A stretch of DNA of 64,000 bases from Archegozetes longisetosus (taxonomy: Eukaryota > Arthropoda > Arachnida > Sarcoptiformes > Trhypochthoniidae). The position numbers and the translations under genes are program-made. The notes beneath the pieces are model-generated. The model was not told the DNA's origin and did no database searches. It saw nothing but the letters and a program-made list of their open reading frames with translations. Shown piece after piece: positions 34,705-46,576 of the stretch (position 1 is its first letter; each line of letters opens with the position of its first letter). The stretch is from the NCBI GenBank assembly GCA_018873245.2, contig JAEMBT020000005.1:13468001-13532000 (forward strand), in the 5' to 3' direction.

Positions 34705-35404
34705 TTTGCGCGGTTATACCCTGATTGATAGAAATCCACTTTATAGACATTTCACTTCATAGACATTTCATTTCATAGACACTTGATTAGAGAGACATTT
34801 TTAAGCTATTCAAAATAATTTTAATTCATTTACACATCTGAGAAATTAAAATAATTGTATATTAATTATACTGAAAGTCAAGTGCATTGAATCTCATATC
34901 TACTAATCCGTTAATCTTATAATCTCATGATAATTAAGATATTTAACATGTGCAAAATACAAACCCATTCAACTATTTTTCAATTGAATGAAAAGTGATT
35001 TTTATTTTGAGTCTATTCAGCTCAATATATCAATATTTTATTAGAATATTTCTGCATATCCATATTTGAATTTTATTAATTAGTTAGTGTTTGTATAATC
35101 TATCTGTAAACTACGTCTGAATTAAGTTTTATTGAGTCAAACGAAGGGAAAAATGATCATTTTTCAAAATTAATTCTTATAGACTTGGATTATAAGATTA
35201 AGTCTTAGATTCAATTAGATTGTTTAGAATTAACATCAATAATCTCCTCGATAACCAGAATTTTCGTTAGCGAATAATTAGTCTATGAAATGAAATGTCT
35301 ATGAAGTGGATGTCTATGAAGTGGATGTCTATAAAGTGGGTGTCTACAAAGTGGATTTCTATAAAGTGGATGTCTATAAACTGGGAAGGCACCGTTCGCG
35401 CAAA
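34705..35404. mobile_element. Foldback element with 15-bp subterminal repeats
   Basis: The ends read TTTGCGCG (34705-34712) and CGCGCAAA (35397-35404). The right arm (35281-35385) has about six tandem copies of a 15-bp unit close to 'ATGTCTATAAAGTGG'. The left arm (34730-34792) has about three units in inverted orientation. The centre is AT-rich and non-coding. Tandem repeats in inverted termini resemble foldback-type elements. No target duplication was recognised. Confidence 0.65.
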
Positions 35405-35985
35405 TAATATTTCAAAGGACGCAAAGTTTCTTTATACATAAAGTCTGATTTTTAAGGCCTCCAGTACCTTAGCAAATAAGGCTGCGAGGTCTGCGAATAT
35501 AGTAATTTTAATTTAAAGACAACCATCTGCTTCTGCAGCAATTTTAAACTTTCTTAAGACTATAAGATATATTTTCTCTGAATTAATATAATCTTGAAGT
35601 TATTTATTATTTTTCATATCTAGTAAAATTCGAGTTGACATAACAATCATAATAAATTATGACATTTTGTTTGTTACGATCTACTTGAAGGTGTCTTTAC
35701 TAGATATTTGCTAAAAGATTATACTCAACTCTCACGCAAATAACTAAATAGCTTTGTTATAAAAATTTATTTTGATATTTTGATAAAATCGAAAACAAAC
35801 TTGAAATTGATTCAAACAATTAAACGCCTGATAGAGACCACAGTAATAACTGAACATTTATTAAAAGTAAATATTTTGTTAATATCTTTATCCCACTTTC
35901 ATTAGCCAACATTAAAACTATAGATGAATGTGATTCTCAGTGCAGTTATGATTGCATTTCATTAATTTTGTGTATATTACTAAAA

Positions 35986-36126
35986 ATGCTTGCAAAAACT
36001 TCTGAAACATCAAAAGCACAGTCTTATCAATATTCACGCAACGGATTGAGTGCATTAAACACTTTAAGTCGAAGCTCGTTTTCAAATGCATCAGATTCCA
36101 AAAGAGTTACTCAAAAGTTGTTTTAA
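35986..36126 (+). pseudogene. Possible 5' exon of arm-1 gene, interrupted by a stop
   Basis: A 46-codon frame, Ser/Asn-rich ('SETSKAQSYQYSRNG'), that ends TTT TAA at 36121-36126. In arm 2 the equivalent codons are TTT AAA and the frame continues to a plausible splice donor. If that exon is real, this copy has a nonsense mutation in addition to its downstream frameshift. Confidence 0.4.
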
Positions 36127-36377
36127 TTGAGTATGGACTTCATGTAATTACCGGGTTTACAATACCATCAAAGAATTTATACAACAATGAAAATATAAAA
36201 TTTAAAATTCATGAATGGTTTAAACAATAGTGTGGTACGAGTTTTATTTTTTCAAAATTATAAAAATCAAAATCTAAAATATTTCGCAAAGCATCTAAAA
36301 ACGTCTTCAGACCAAAGATCTAATCACGACAAAGCATAGACATCATTTTAATCCTCATCTTTTGAAAGAAGTATAGA

Positions 36378-37333
36378 ATGACTGAGTGGACTAGTGCTCC
36401 AGAAGTAATTAAAAGTTATTTGCTTTTGATCTCCGTCGTTGTCTTCGTGATACTAATTATCAAGATATTCATCGATTGGTTGATTCAAAACGTGAATTCA
36501 TTAGAATTAGAAAATGTTGACTTTAGTGATTCTGATGATGAACATCAAATTGATTTCAATCACAATCAAATTCAAATTATTTCTGAGAATGGAAACAAAC
36601 AGCTAGAAACTAGTATATCGAACGACTTGGATATGGATGAATCGCAATCAGAAGAAAACATTTCGATAACTAGTGATAGTGACTGTTGTTATGAATTGAT
36701 TTCAGAGAAAATTTCAGCTCAAATGATTTCTGTTGAAAACCATTCAGAAGATATCTTATTAGATCAAGATATAGGTGACCATCCTTTGAATCGAGAGTTG
36801 GTTGAAAAAAATTGTGACGAAGAACTCAATAGAGATTCAAATTCAAAAGTTGGCGAAGCGGATATTGTTTTGATCAGCGCATCAAAAGATTCTCAGGAAA
36901 TGAGTGATTATTGTTTTGAAAATTCTATAGATTTTGCAGTGGGTATTGAAAAGATAGCAGATTCTTGCCTCACTAGTTCTGAAGGGAACAATTCATTTTA
37001 TGGGGAGACTAAATGTTCAATCAATAGTTCAGAAGAATTGGATCAATTACTTTGTGCGATGATAGAAAAATCCGAAGTAAACGACCGGCAAATGAAAGTG
37101 TTGAAAAGAAAGATCTCTCCATTTGAAAATGAGCCCAGAACTGAAAAACAGAGAAACTTGAAAATCACATCAAAAGTCTACCAAAAGTGAGAAAAGTTGA
37201 AAAAATCAAAAGAAAAAAGAGAAACAATTTATCAGATTTGAGCACAAATCCGAAAATGACACATCATTTGATGGTTATTGGCTTACTTTCGGTGACCACA
37301 TTCATTGCTTACAGATTTTTAATCAGAAAATAG
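36378..37333 (+). pseudogene. Frameshifted copy of the acidic two-anchor protein gene
   Basis: Nearly the same protein as the minus-strand gene at 53606-54562 up to residue about 258, then out of frame. A run of six A in the intact copy is five A here (37145-37149, 'GAACTGAAAAACAG'), so translation ends after 270 residues at 37190 and lacks the basic stretch and C-terminal membrane segment. The old frame remains readable to 37333. Before the shift there are only a few substitutions, for example 'VFVILIIKIFIDW' against 'VFVLLAIKKFIDW'. The break is therefore recent, or is an assembly or sequencing error in a homopolymer. Confidence 0.7.
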
Positions 37334-37455
37334 TTTTCTATTAATTTAATTGAGAAATCAATCTTTTATTGTACAATAGTTTCAAAATTAATAAATACAA
37401 ATTATTTCCGGAATCCAACTTCATTATGCAATCCATCTTGTGTTACAAACCATAC

Positions 37456-38899
37456 TCATGTATTCGTTTAGTTAAGTAGTAACGATAGAGACAAGCTTGA
37501 CATAGAGTTCGTATTTATAATATTGTTGTTGCAGTGCGTGATTTTCAACCAAACGTGAGGGATTTCACAGTAAGACCAGAAATCGATTGATTTAAATGAG
37601 ATTAATTATTTGATCAGCTTCGGTCATCTGATATTTTGAAGTGTAATCACTTGAGATAATTTTATGAAATAATCAAAACTACTCATTACAATGAAGTCAT
37701 CAAATTAAGTTCAATTCAAACAACAGAGCAAATACTCAGAAAATGAAAGCTTGAGTTTTGCTCAACCAAAATACAAGTCTATCTCAATCTAATGCAAAAG
37801 CGATTCAATACATGAAAAGCCTAGATATGGCCCACAGAGACCTAAATTTAGTAAAAATTTTGTTATACCCATCTATGGATATACAGATATCCATCAATTA
37901 ACTAAACCAATGACACACCACAACGTTACACAAATGATACAAAAATTGACCTATTTTAATAAATCAAGAATTAAAAAATCTATTAATCCTTTAGGTATGA
38001 AATTTTATATTCTATTACTTTTGCATTACTTCTGCATTTCAAATTTTTCTAATTATAATTTTCAGTAAGATAGTGACGAAACAGTTCATATGTACAGCTA
38101 CTTAAGCGTTTTCCGAGAGTTCCGATCTAAGAAGAAGGCCTTATGATATGAACTCCTAACAATTGCCAGGTCTCAAGAATTGTCCTTCAGTCTCAAGGAA
38201 TGATGCCCAATCTCAAGTTTCAAGTAGGGATTGAGCAAAATATATTCAAGAGCCAAATAGGTTTTGATTTCTGATTTTTTATTGTTTAATTATTTAATAG
38301 TTCAATTGCTTAACGACTATAATTTCTTCAACCATAGAATACATTGCTATAATCTAATTTGGTGATGACTGTATTCAAATTCATAATCTGTTACAATTAT
38401 TGTTTTTGGTTTCATTTTCTATTATTAATTAAAATTGTATTTTCGTTCGAATATTCAAAATAAGATATCCCATCAGAAAAGTTAAGTATTCTCGTAAAGG
38501 TATAGTAATAAGATTTCCTTTGGTCCCCTTTTGATTTTTTCATCAAGAATTAAGACAGATCTGATCTGAAAACTGTAGTCTTCGCTACTAATGTCTTATC
38601 AATTTGTTGCCTTCTAGCTATGATTTTAAGCACACATCCATGTTAACTATCATTGGTTCGGAGAGCGTATTAGTACTGAATACGAAGAGTTAACTAACGA
38701 AATGAACTTAGACATTTTGAGCATGTTTGCATAAGTTTTGCTTACTCCTTGAACGCGTATTACTTAAACTTATAAACTCTTCAACTTTCAACCGAATTAC
38801 TTTTAAAAATTTCTTGCAGATCGATGGCTTATAAATCCAAAGTTGATTAAGTTTGTGTACGTTTGTGAATAAATTTATGAAAGTTTAGGAAAAGATCAT
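37456..38899. other. Intergenic, nothing recognised
   Basis: AT-rich, no coding frames. A cluster of related 'TCTCAAG' words occurs around 38170-38225 without clear periodicity. Confidence 0.4.
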
Positions 38900-39392
38900 C
38901 AGAGATAGAGTTGCTACCCTTCGACCTTTTGGGCTGAAAGCCAGCCCCAAGCCCGAGTCCATAGGGCCTACATTATGGGTCAGTTTTTAAACTTTAAACG
39001 ATTTATTTTTAAATATTTAATCGATGGATTTTGAATGCTGAAAATTTATTGTCAAAAATTGAGTTTGTGTTTTAAATTTATGTGAGGAATGCTTATATCG
39101 AAAGGATTTTCAACATAATCAACAATATTTGCAATGAAAAAAGGAATAGATTATTATCTGAAAGTATCAAAAATGAAATCTGTCAAAGTTAATTTTAACA
39201 TTGATTGTAATCTATTTTAGTTTTGTATTGAAAACAAAAATTCCTAAATGCTGCAAAATCAAATATGAAATATGTATATAAATTTAAACGATATGAACTG
39301 ACTATTAAGCAAAAACTTTGACAAAATTAAAACAAGGAGGACTCTTACCTTTTATATTTCGGTTTTTTGATAGATTTAAAATGGCTACACTG
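38900..39392 (+). mobile_element. hAT element relic H1
   Basis: 39082-39191 encodes 'NAYIERIFNIINNICNEKRN', the C-terminal dimerisation (hATC) motif of hAT transposases, followed by stops. The same region, with the same flanks, occurs inverted in relic H2 (56170-56975). Ends resemble 'AGAGTTGC(T/C)AC' and 'GGC(T/A)ACA(C/T)TG'. A weak 8-bp duplication (AAGATCAT at 38892-38899 and GAAATCAT at 39393-39400, 6 of 8) may be the target site. Confidence 0.6.
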
Positions 39393-39499
39393 GAAATCAT
39401 ATTAGGTAAAATATCACGAGACATTGCTTTCAGAGAGCTATAACTTAATAAGGTCTAATTTTTTCACATAATATCGTAATCACTTTTAATTTCAGTGAT

Positions 39500-40320
39500 T
39501 TAAATTATATTTTATCATGATTTTCTGTGGCTCTACTAATATTAAACCTTTTTCTAAAGGTATTGGTTATGCTGATGAACTTGCGCGAACAACTGCAAAT
39601 TTATTCCTTGAATGCAATGATAAAAATATATTAATTGAATTTGTTCGTAATACAGAAGTGAATTTACTTATTACAGTTCAAAGTGCGAAATATTTTTTGA
39701 TTTCTGCCTCAAAACATCATCCTTTTCTCTTATTGCATCAATACTTTTCTATACTCGGTCATGAGTTTACACCATTCTCTATATAGAAAACTCTAAAGAG
39801 GTAGACTACATATAAGTTGCCAAAGTAATTGATTAGATATAAAGATATGGAAGGCGAGATGTACGCTTTACTTTTCTAATTCTTGACTCCATTGTCCAGA
39901 AAACACTTTCCATTTTTAGAGAAAAATTCTTTCATTACTTAGTCTGCTGTATTTTCTGATATTACAAATGTTTCTATAAACAACGATGCGTCTGAGAAAG
40001 CCGTTGCCAAATAATATACGGAAATATTTACTGACCTTTCAGTGCTCTTAAATCCGAATCCTATTCCGAGATCTGCTATACATTCACTAAGTCATTGTAT
40101 CTTTACCTATCCTACCATATTACTCGGTGGACGCTTCGCCAGAAGTGCTTTACCTGTAGGTAAAGTATATCAATATAAACTGACGTATTCCAGCGCTCAA
40201 CCCATTTTCAAAACCAGTGTCTGGGCTGATGTAACATGCTGTGAGGAACTCTCCTTGTACTTGGTCAACCCCTCAGATCTTTGGAGAGAATTTTTTGGTC
40301 GAATGACGACAGAATATTAA
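39500..40320 (+). pseudogene. Carboxylesterase/cholinesterase-family pseudogene
   Basis: 39517-39786 encodes 'FCGSTNIKPFSKGIGYADEL' with 'LFLECNDKNILIEFVRNTEV', matching the region after the nucleophile elbow in type-B carboxylesterases ('SGS...PF....A..LA...C....... CLR'). 40042-40320 encodes 'GKVYQYKLTYSS', 'WADVTCCEELSLYLVNPSD' and 'LWREFFGRM', matching the C-terminal region. There, 'W..V.H..EL....G.P' normally carries the catalytic His, here Cys. The Ser nucleophile region and the middle are missing or scrambled by stops and frameshifts between 39786 and 40042. It is non-functional. Confidence 0.65.
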
Positions 40321-40503
40321 ATGAAAAAGTTACTGATATTTGTACACGCTTCTCTAAATGTGAGTTAGTTCTCATTAAACATGATTAAATGAATAATATT
40401 TTAAATGAGTTTTAAGTTATATTTCAGTGAACAGGAAATATAAATGTTTAACCTTGTTACTCTATTAAAAATGACTGTGCACAAAGCATCAATGCATCAT
40501 AGG

Positions 40504-40996
40504 TAGTGCTGAGCATAGATGAACCTCAGAACCTCTCGAACCCGAACCTGAACCTCAGGTTTAGACTCAAGTTCGGGTTCTAATTTTTGAAAGAGGTTTA
40601 AGTTAGAGGTTTGAAGTTTCAGAACCTGGGGTTTGAGGTTCAGGTTCGAGGTTCTAGTCTTGAACCTCTACTTAAACCAATATTTTAAATTATAAGAATT
40701 AAAATTATAATTGTTATCATATTTATTAATATACTTTTATATTTGTTTGAGAAATGATGCAAATAATAGAATTCTAAATAAGGGTTTTAATTATCAAAAT
40801 AATACAACCAAGAGTTTAAACATACGCAATATTGTATTGTATTATCATATCCGAGAATATTGTTTACTATTTAAAATATACAAGATAATCTACATAAAAG
40901 TTGTAGAGGTTCGAGGTTTAGATTAGTAAAAAGAGGTTCGGGTTCAGGTTTGAGGTTCATATACGAACCTCTGGAACCCGAACCTGCTCAGCAGTA
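40504..40996. mobile_element. hAT-type MITE rich in 'GAACCTGAACC' repeats
   Basis: Termini 'TAGTGCTGAGCA' and, reverse-complemented, 'TACTGCTGAGCA', with a perfect 8-bp duplication ATCATAGG at 40496-40503 and 40997-41004. Both arms are packed with degenerate 'GGTTCGAGGTT' units in both orientations. 493 bp. The open frame at 40711-40926 is a by-product of the AT-rich centre. Confidence 0.85.
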
Positions 40997-41004
40997 ATCA
41001 TAGG

Positions 41005-42240
41005 AAACATTTACTGTCTTCTATACACTTTTGAAGATTTTACGCATCAAAAGGGTTTGAGTCTTATCAAATGACTCAAAGACAAAATTCGTTGCTCGTT
41101 ACATTTTCAAAATTAGAGGTTTTTTAGGTTTGAATTAAAAAATGGTTTTCGCAAAATTATTTGATCAATTTTTCGACTAGCTGATTAAAGTCAAGGCATA
41201 TATCAATTTCAGCTAGCATTTAGTTCAATTTAAGTTTTTCTAATTAATATTAAGAAATTTATTGTTTTCTGGATAAATTTTTTTCATTGCTTCCAAACTG
41301 CGTGCTGCTTTTGATATTTGAATGCCCGATAATAAAAAAGCCTATCTCTTAAAGCATTGAAACGAGTAAAACGCACTTACCTTGCGCAAGTTGCCTTTCA
41401 AAAATGTTTACAAAAATCAAACTCATTGAAACTTAAATATGAAATTTATTATTTGTAACGTGTAATTAAACATATTCTAGGTCAGATTCATCACAATAAT
41501 CTGATTCTTCAGAACTAAAATTAAATTGTGAAATAAAAAGTCAATATAAAATTTTCTATTTTTTACATCCAAATAGTCTAATAATTAATTAGAATAAGAG
41601 GAATTCTCTTATTTAGCGAGCCATTAGATAAATGGATCAATTTATTATTGATTGAATTAAACATTTTAAATCCTAATAAAACACTTGATTAATGCTTTAT
41701 TGACATAAATAAAAACTAAAGCTTTGATGTTATGTGATGATCATCAATATTGTACTGTTCATAATGAACATAACACAAATTGATTGCGCATTCTCTTAAA
41801 GTTAGATTTGATTAGCATTAAATTCTATTGTGATCAAGAGTTTTTTATACATGATTATTTATAAATTTTTTCCATTGAAACATATATTGAATTTTATTAT
41901 ATGAACAAAGCATGACGTGAGCTCAATGCTTAAAACAAAATCCGAAAAAAAGTTAACTCGAGATAGGCTTGTTTTATTATCGGAGCGTTCATTTGGCAAT
42001 TGGAAAGAGAATGTTCACTATCTTAAGAATCCTGTTACCGCAATTTATCACCAAACAACCAAATGAGATTAACGATATGATATTATTCAATATTTTAAAA
42101 GCTTGTTTTATTTCATAAGAACTAAATAATTGATCGTAGACTTATAATTGACTCAAATATTTGTTAAATTCCTAGTCTCGTCTAAAAAAAGACGAATACT
42201 TAAAAATTTGTTGCATGAGTACTATTTCGATTTGACTTTT
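41005..42240. other. Intergenic, nothing recognised
   Basis: 3' flank of the minus-strand XK-related gene. AT-rich, with no convincing frames or repeats. Confidence 0.4.
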
Positions 42241-43620
42241 CTACTCTAAAGTATTATTATTAAATTTTTTAACATTATTATAACATTCTCTTTCAAATGA
42301 AGAAATTGAAGCAAAAAATCCAAGGAATAAACAGTAATGCGAAGAGATTACAATTATTTTGTAAATAGTTTCAGTATGACTAAAATGATACCATAATATG
42401 AGAAAAATTAAGTTTTCGGTCACTGTTAAGAATAAGACAATTATTTGATGAATTAATTGTTTTTTATCCATGTTTCTAAATCTGAAACTCATGAAGAATA
42501 GTGAAGCAGAAGCGATGACTGCTTTAACGACCTCATCTCGCAATCCATATCTCTTGTTATAAATCATCTGAGTTACAATAAAAATTAAGATCCAATGTAT
42601 GGCTAAAACGATAAAAGTATATTTGAGATAAATTGAAGCGAATAGTGTTATTGCTATCACTCGAGAGCTAAATTGTGTTGCATTACTGACCAAGTCCAAA
42701 ATTATTATCTGTATTGAACAAATTTCTCATCTTATTACTCAAATAGTGAAAAAAAACTTTTTATTCATTTTTACCTTTTTATACATGAATTGAATGAATC
42801 CTTTAGAAAAATTAAAATTTCTTCTCTCTTCCGCTCTATTGTAATCGGTCATAGACCAAGATATAGATCCAAGTGATAGAAAACACGTTATTATTAGTTG
42901 AATGGCTTTTGATGTGTTGGGTTCTGCTTGTTGTAATTCAATGATCAGAATATAAGACTGAAGTAAGAGCTGAGGCCATGATTCAAATATGGCTTCCCAT
43001 TGGCCCAAAAGCGGTGACTGGTGATAATGTAAGAGAAGTTCTCCACTCTTTAAATGCAATAAATTTGGTTCATTTTTCAATTCTATATTCAATTTCAAAA
43101 CTTTATAAAATCTCCAAAATGGTGCTAATTGTAGAAGATGTAAAATAATCATTTTTATATCCATTGAGTTGTTTTCAGATTGAATTTTGATGTAATAATT
43201 ATAAAGTGATATCAAATTGACAAAAATCGATGACATAATTATTATTATTAGTGTTAGCATGAAATAAAGTACATCTCTATTAGAATGATGAAGTCGAGCA
43301 GTGTTTATATCAAATCCAACATCAATTAAATACATTGAGAATCCAAATATTTTTAATAAAGTTTGAGATAAACTCAAAGTCATATTTTCGCGATAAATTT
43401 TTACAGTAATTGATTTAACGCTGGTGTCACTTACTGATTTGAGCTTACGCGTTGTTCCGATAACTTTGACCTCTTCATTCGAATAAATGTTTTCTGAATT
43501 ATTATGAATTATATATTCATCAGTTTGTATTATATTTTGATCATTATTGTAATTAATTTTATCATTATTAAGACTCGTATTATTATAGTCAGTTATCTGA
43601 TTTATCTCTATTCGATTCAT
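42241..43620 (-). CDS. XK-related (XKR) multi-pass membrane protein
   Basis: Two exons: 43620-42775 and 42708-42241, joined by a 66-bp GT-AG phase-0 intron ('AAG|GTAAAA', 'ATACAG|ATA'), about 437 residues. The first ATG in frame after an upstream stop-free stretch is at 43620 ('MNRIEINQITDYNN'). The first ~110 residues are polar and Asn-rich, so probably cytosolic. Then come about eight hydrophobic segments. The family signature is clear in 'ESWPQLLLQSYILI' and 'SLGSISWSMTDYNRAEERR' (XKR proteins: 'ES.PQL.LQLYI', 'S..SISWSL..Y.R..R'). Some XKR proteins scramble phosphatidylserine after caspase cleavage. No caspase site can be assigned here. It is a paralogue of the partial gene at 1-424. Confidence 0.87.
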
Positions 43621-43813
43621 CTTCAAGTGTAAAATTTTCTTATATAATATATCACTACAAATTATATTGAAATATTTCAAGCAAATCTATTTATGATTAC
43701 TTGATCATAAACTAATGAACTATCTAAGCTAATGAAATAATTATCTCAATAGAATACTCATTTACTAAGTAAAAATAAAACGATTTTTTCCAAGATCTCG
43801 GAAGTAACTCGAA

Positions 43814-44329
43814 CAGGGTGACCAACCGACCCATTTTTGATGGGACTGTGCCATCTTTATAAAGATAAATGACAAAAATCCCGTCAGACCAGACTCTCGA
43901 CAGAACAATTAGTTGTCCTGTTGTTTAACTTTAATTTTGAAAAATGTGTTTGGAAAAACATTTCTTAGAAATTCAAACATTGAATTTATTTTACAAAGGA
44001 TGAGAGATTAAGAGACTCGGTTTAATGTTTTGAACATCTGTGGTTTAAAACCAAAAGTTATAGAATTAATCTTTTCTGCCTTGGCATATATCTGATATAA
44101 ACCAGTATTGCTTACTTTTGAATAACCTTTGAAAGATGCCATTTCTAACAAAAAATATCTTCGTAATGAATCATGACTAATAATCTTCAATTTTTTAATA
44201 TTAAAATGTATTTTTTGACATCTAAATATTTGTAATGACTAATAAAAGCGGCATTTTCTTTTTAAAATGTAAAGGTCCCCCTTTGATATTTTTGTCCCAC
44301 CATGAGGCAAGCCAGAGGTGGTCACCCTA
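43814..44329. mobile_element. hAT-type non-autonomous element
   Basis: Termini 'CAGGGTGACCA' and, reverse-complemented, 'TAGGGTGACCA', with a perfect 8-bp duplication AACTCGAA at 43806-43813 and 44330-44337. 516 bp. The 60-codon frame at 44008-44190 (-) has no recognised motif. It sits 190 bp upstream of the XKR start codon. Confidence 0.85.
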
Positions 44330-44337
44330 AACTCGAA

Positions 44338-45868
44338 CTATCTAAATGAGAAATTCGCGGATCTGCGACTTAACGGATATAACACATCAGTCAATAAGTT
44401 CGTGTCTAACGCATTTCCTCGATATATTTTAACGCTGATTTTTATACCAATAAAAGTAATATGCTTCATAAGATTGCATACCAAAAATTAGCTGGTTTCA
44501 CTGAAAGATAGAAAAAGATTAGATAACTTTTTCATGTCAAAAAACTCTTAGAAATTCTCAGAATTTTTTTCTTTTCCTCTACTCTATTGGGCCAATGCTC
44601 TGATACTGCCTCTCTAGCTAATTTAATTATTACTATGAGAAATCAATCAATTTTTAACATGAGATCTCATGAGGCACGGCTCTATTATCACTATCAAAAT
44701 CAACATTCAAAAATATAAGGAAAGGTGTCAGGCCGAAAGCTCTTGACTAAGCTATATACTATTAATTGCGTGTAATTATGTTGCATAAGTTTTTCTTTTA
44801 TTACGCTTTTATTAAAATTGGATAACAGCAAAACTAATTTAGATTAGGGAATCAAAACTTATAAAAAAAGATACTCTGTATGGCTTAGCAGTCAAAATGT
44901 TATATAAGAATACCAGAAATAAGTTTCCTAATGACGTATCTTTATAGCATTTCCGGTCTAAAAACCAATGATTCCATATTAGATAAAAGTTTATAAAAAA
45001 TGTGCTTTTAGATAATATGTTATGTGAAGAATGACAAAGCATTGAAATTAAATTTAAGTCAAGAATTTTCTCTTATTCTTTTATCGTTCAGCAATTTTCG
45101 CAATAACCATCAATACGTTTTGACAGTTTCTCTACTTTCATCGAAACCTAGACTTGTTATCCGATTTGTCTACTTCTGAAATAATTCTTGGAGCTGGATT
45201 CAAAAAATATCAGTTTAACCCAAAAGTTCTGCTGTAATTATGGGTACCACCCGTTCCGGTTTCACCGGTACAGTCCGGAATAGTTTTGTCCCTTATTCCG
45301 GCAAAGTATAAACCGTGTATCCTGGAGTGAGCTGAACTTCAAAAGAACTCAAAGATTCTTCTTAAGATTCTTCTTAAGATTCTTCTCTTAAGATTCTTCT
45401 TAAGATTCTTCAAGATTTAATTTTCATTTAAATTATTTTGGAGAACATCTATCGAATTTATTATATATTTGAGTATTAGTCAATAAATAATTATTTGAAT
45501 AAAGTTATTGCTAATGCTAAGTCCAAATAAGTATATTTTTAAAAGGAATTAAGAACTGAAAGTTGAAATATTGCAAAAGGCATTGAATGTAAATATGAAG
45601 TATTGAATCTTGAATTGAACATTTTACGTTCTCAATTTCTTTATTGTGTTCTCAAAGATATTGATGTATCAAAAGCTGAAAAATCAAACAAAAAATATTG
45701 TTTTTGAAGTAAATGTTTTTTAACAATACAAATAATAGATATAGAAACTATAGCCTTTAAACTAATTAAAAAATTTTCTAAAGTCTGATACTTTACTGAT
45801 TATTGATTTATTAAATCTGCACTATGTACAAATTGAAATCAAACACGAGAAAAAAATTATAAGTTGCA
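44338..45868. other. Intergenic with a short tandem repeat
   Basis: Apart from the repeat at 45352-45413, no coding region or element is visible. Confidence 0.4.
45352..45413. repeat. Tandem 12-bp repeat 'AAGATTCTTCTT'
   Basis: About five imperfect copies of 'AAGATTCTTCTT'. The junctions form CTTAAG palindromes. One copy carries an extra CT. Confidence 0.8.
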
Positions 45869-46576
45869 CAGAGTGACTAGGCGTCCAAGAATAGAGACTT
45901 CTGTCCTGTGCCCAGGGCGATATCGTTCCTTGACATTGAGACGTCCAGGAATGGAATTTTTTTCACAATATGAGAACGAAATTCTTTTATGTTATTATGA
46001 ACTTTATTCAATCACTAATTAGGTAAATGCTGTATATAGCAATAAATCAGTTCAATAGTGCTCATGTAGTGAGTCCATTCTCTTTTGAATAATTATTAGA
46101 AAATTATAAAAAATCAAATCTGCTGAAAATGATCGAAACTGTTATGTCGATCCTAATTGAGTATGATTTCGTAGAACGAGTTTTCAGTGTAATGAAGAAT
46201 ATCTGGACTGATGAAAGAAATCGTTTGAATGTTTGAATGGTTAATGCTGAAATTTGGTCTAAAGTCAATTTTTCAATGACATGCAATAAATTTTAAGCTC
46301 TCGCATCCCAAAGCCCTAAACTACTTAAAGATGTTAAATCTACAGACAAGTATTCAAAAAATTGATTTAAATTTCTTCAATAATTTCATTTTTGGTCATA
46401 ATTTCTCATTCAAGAGCAATAATTGAAATTTTGATTAAAGAAATTACTGTTATTCCAGAAATAACACTTTAATTTTTGAAATTTTCCTCAAATTTATTTA
46501 ATTTAGTGTAAGGCTGTTTAACTCCCCTGACACTTTCAAAGTCCATGAAACGGCTCAGTAAAACCTAGTCACCCTG
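45869..46576. mobile_element. hAT element with transposase remnant
   Basis: Termini 'CAGAGTGACTAGG' and, reverse-complemented, 'CAGGGTGACTAGG'. The flanks AAGTTGCA (45861-45868) and TAGTTACA (46577-46584) match at 6 of 8 positions, a decayed 8-bp target duplication. The 708-bp element contains the end of a hAT transposase at about 46165-46296. Confidence 0.75.
46159..46296 (+). pseudogene. hAT transposase, C-terminal hATC fragment
   Basis: Encodes 'DFVERVFSVMKNIWTDERNR', an in-frame stop after 'LNV', then 'MVNAEIWSKVNFSMTCNKF'. This matches the hATC dimerisation domain ('ERxFS...W...RNR' then 'NF...C..F'). It is the only coding trace left in the element at 45869-46576. Confidence 0.75.

Larger units (their letters stand above)
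35515..37455 (+). repeat. Large inverted duplication, arm 1
   Basis: Aligns with the reverse complement of about 53487-55410. Identity looks very high from about 35980 to 37440 (including the open frame) and lower, with indels, from 35515 to 35900. The right end breaks at 'CCATCTTGTGTTACAAACC', where arm 2 has 'CCATCTTGTTTTACAAGCC' before diverging. The arms are 16 kb apart in opposite orientation. Confidence 0.85.
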
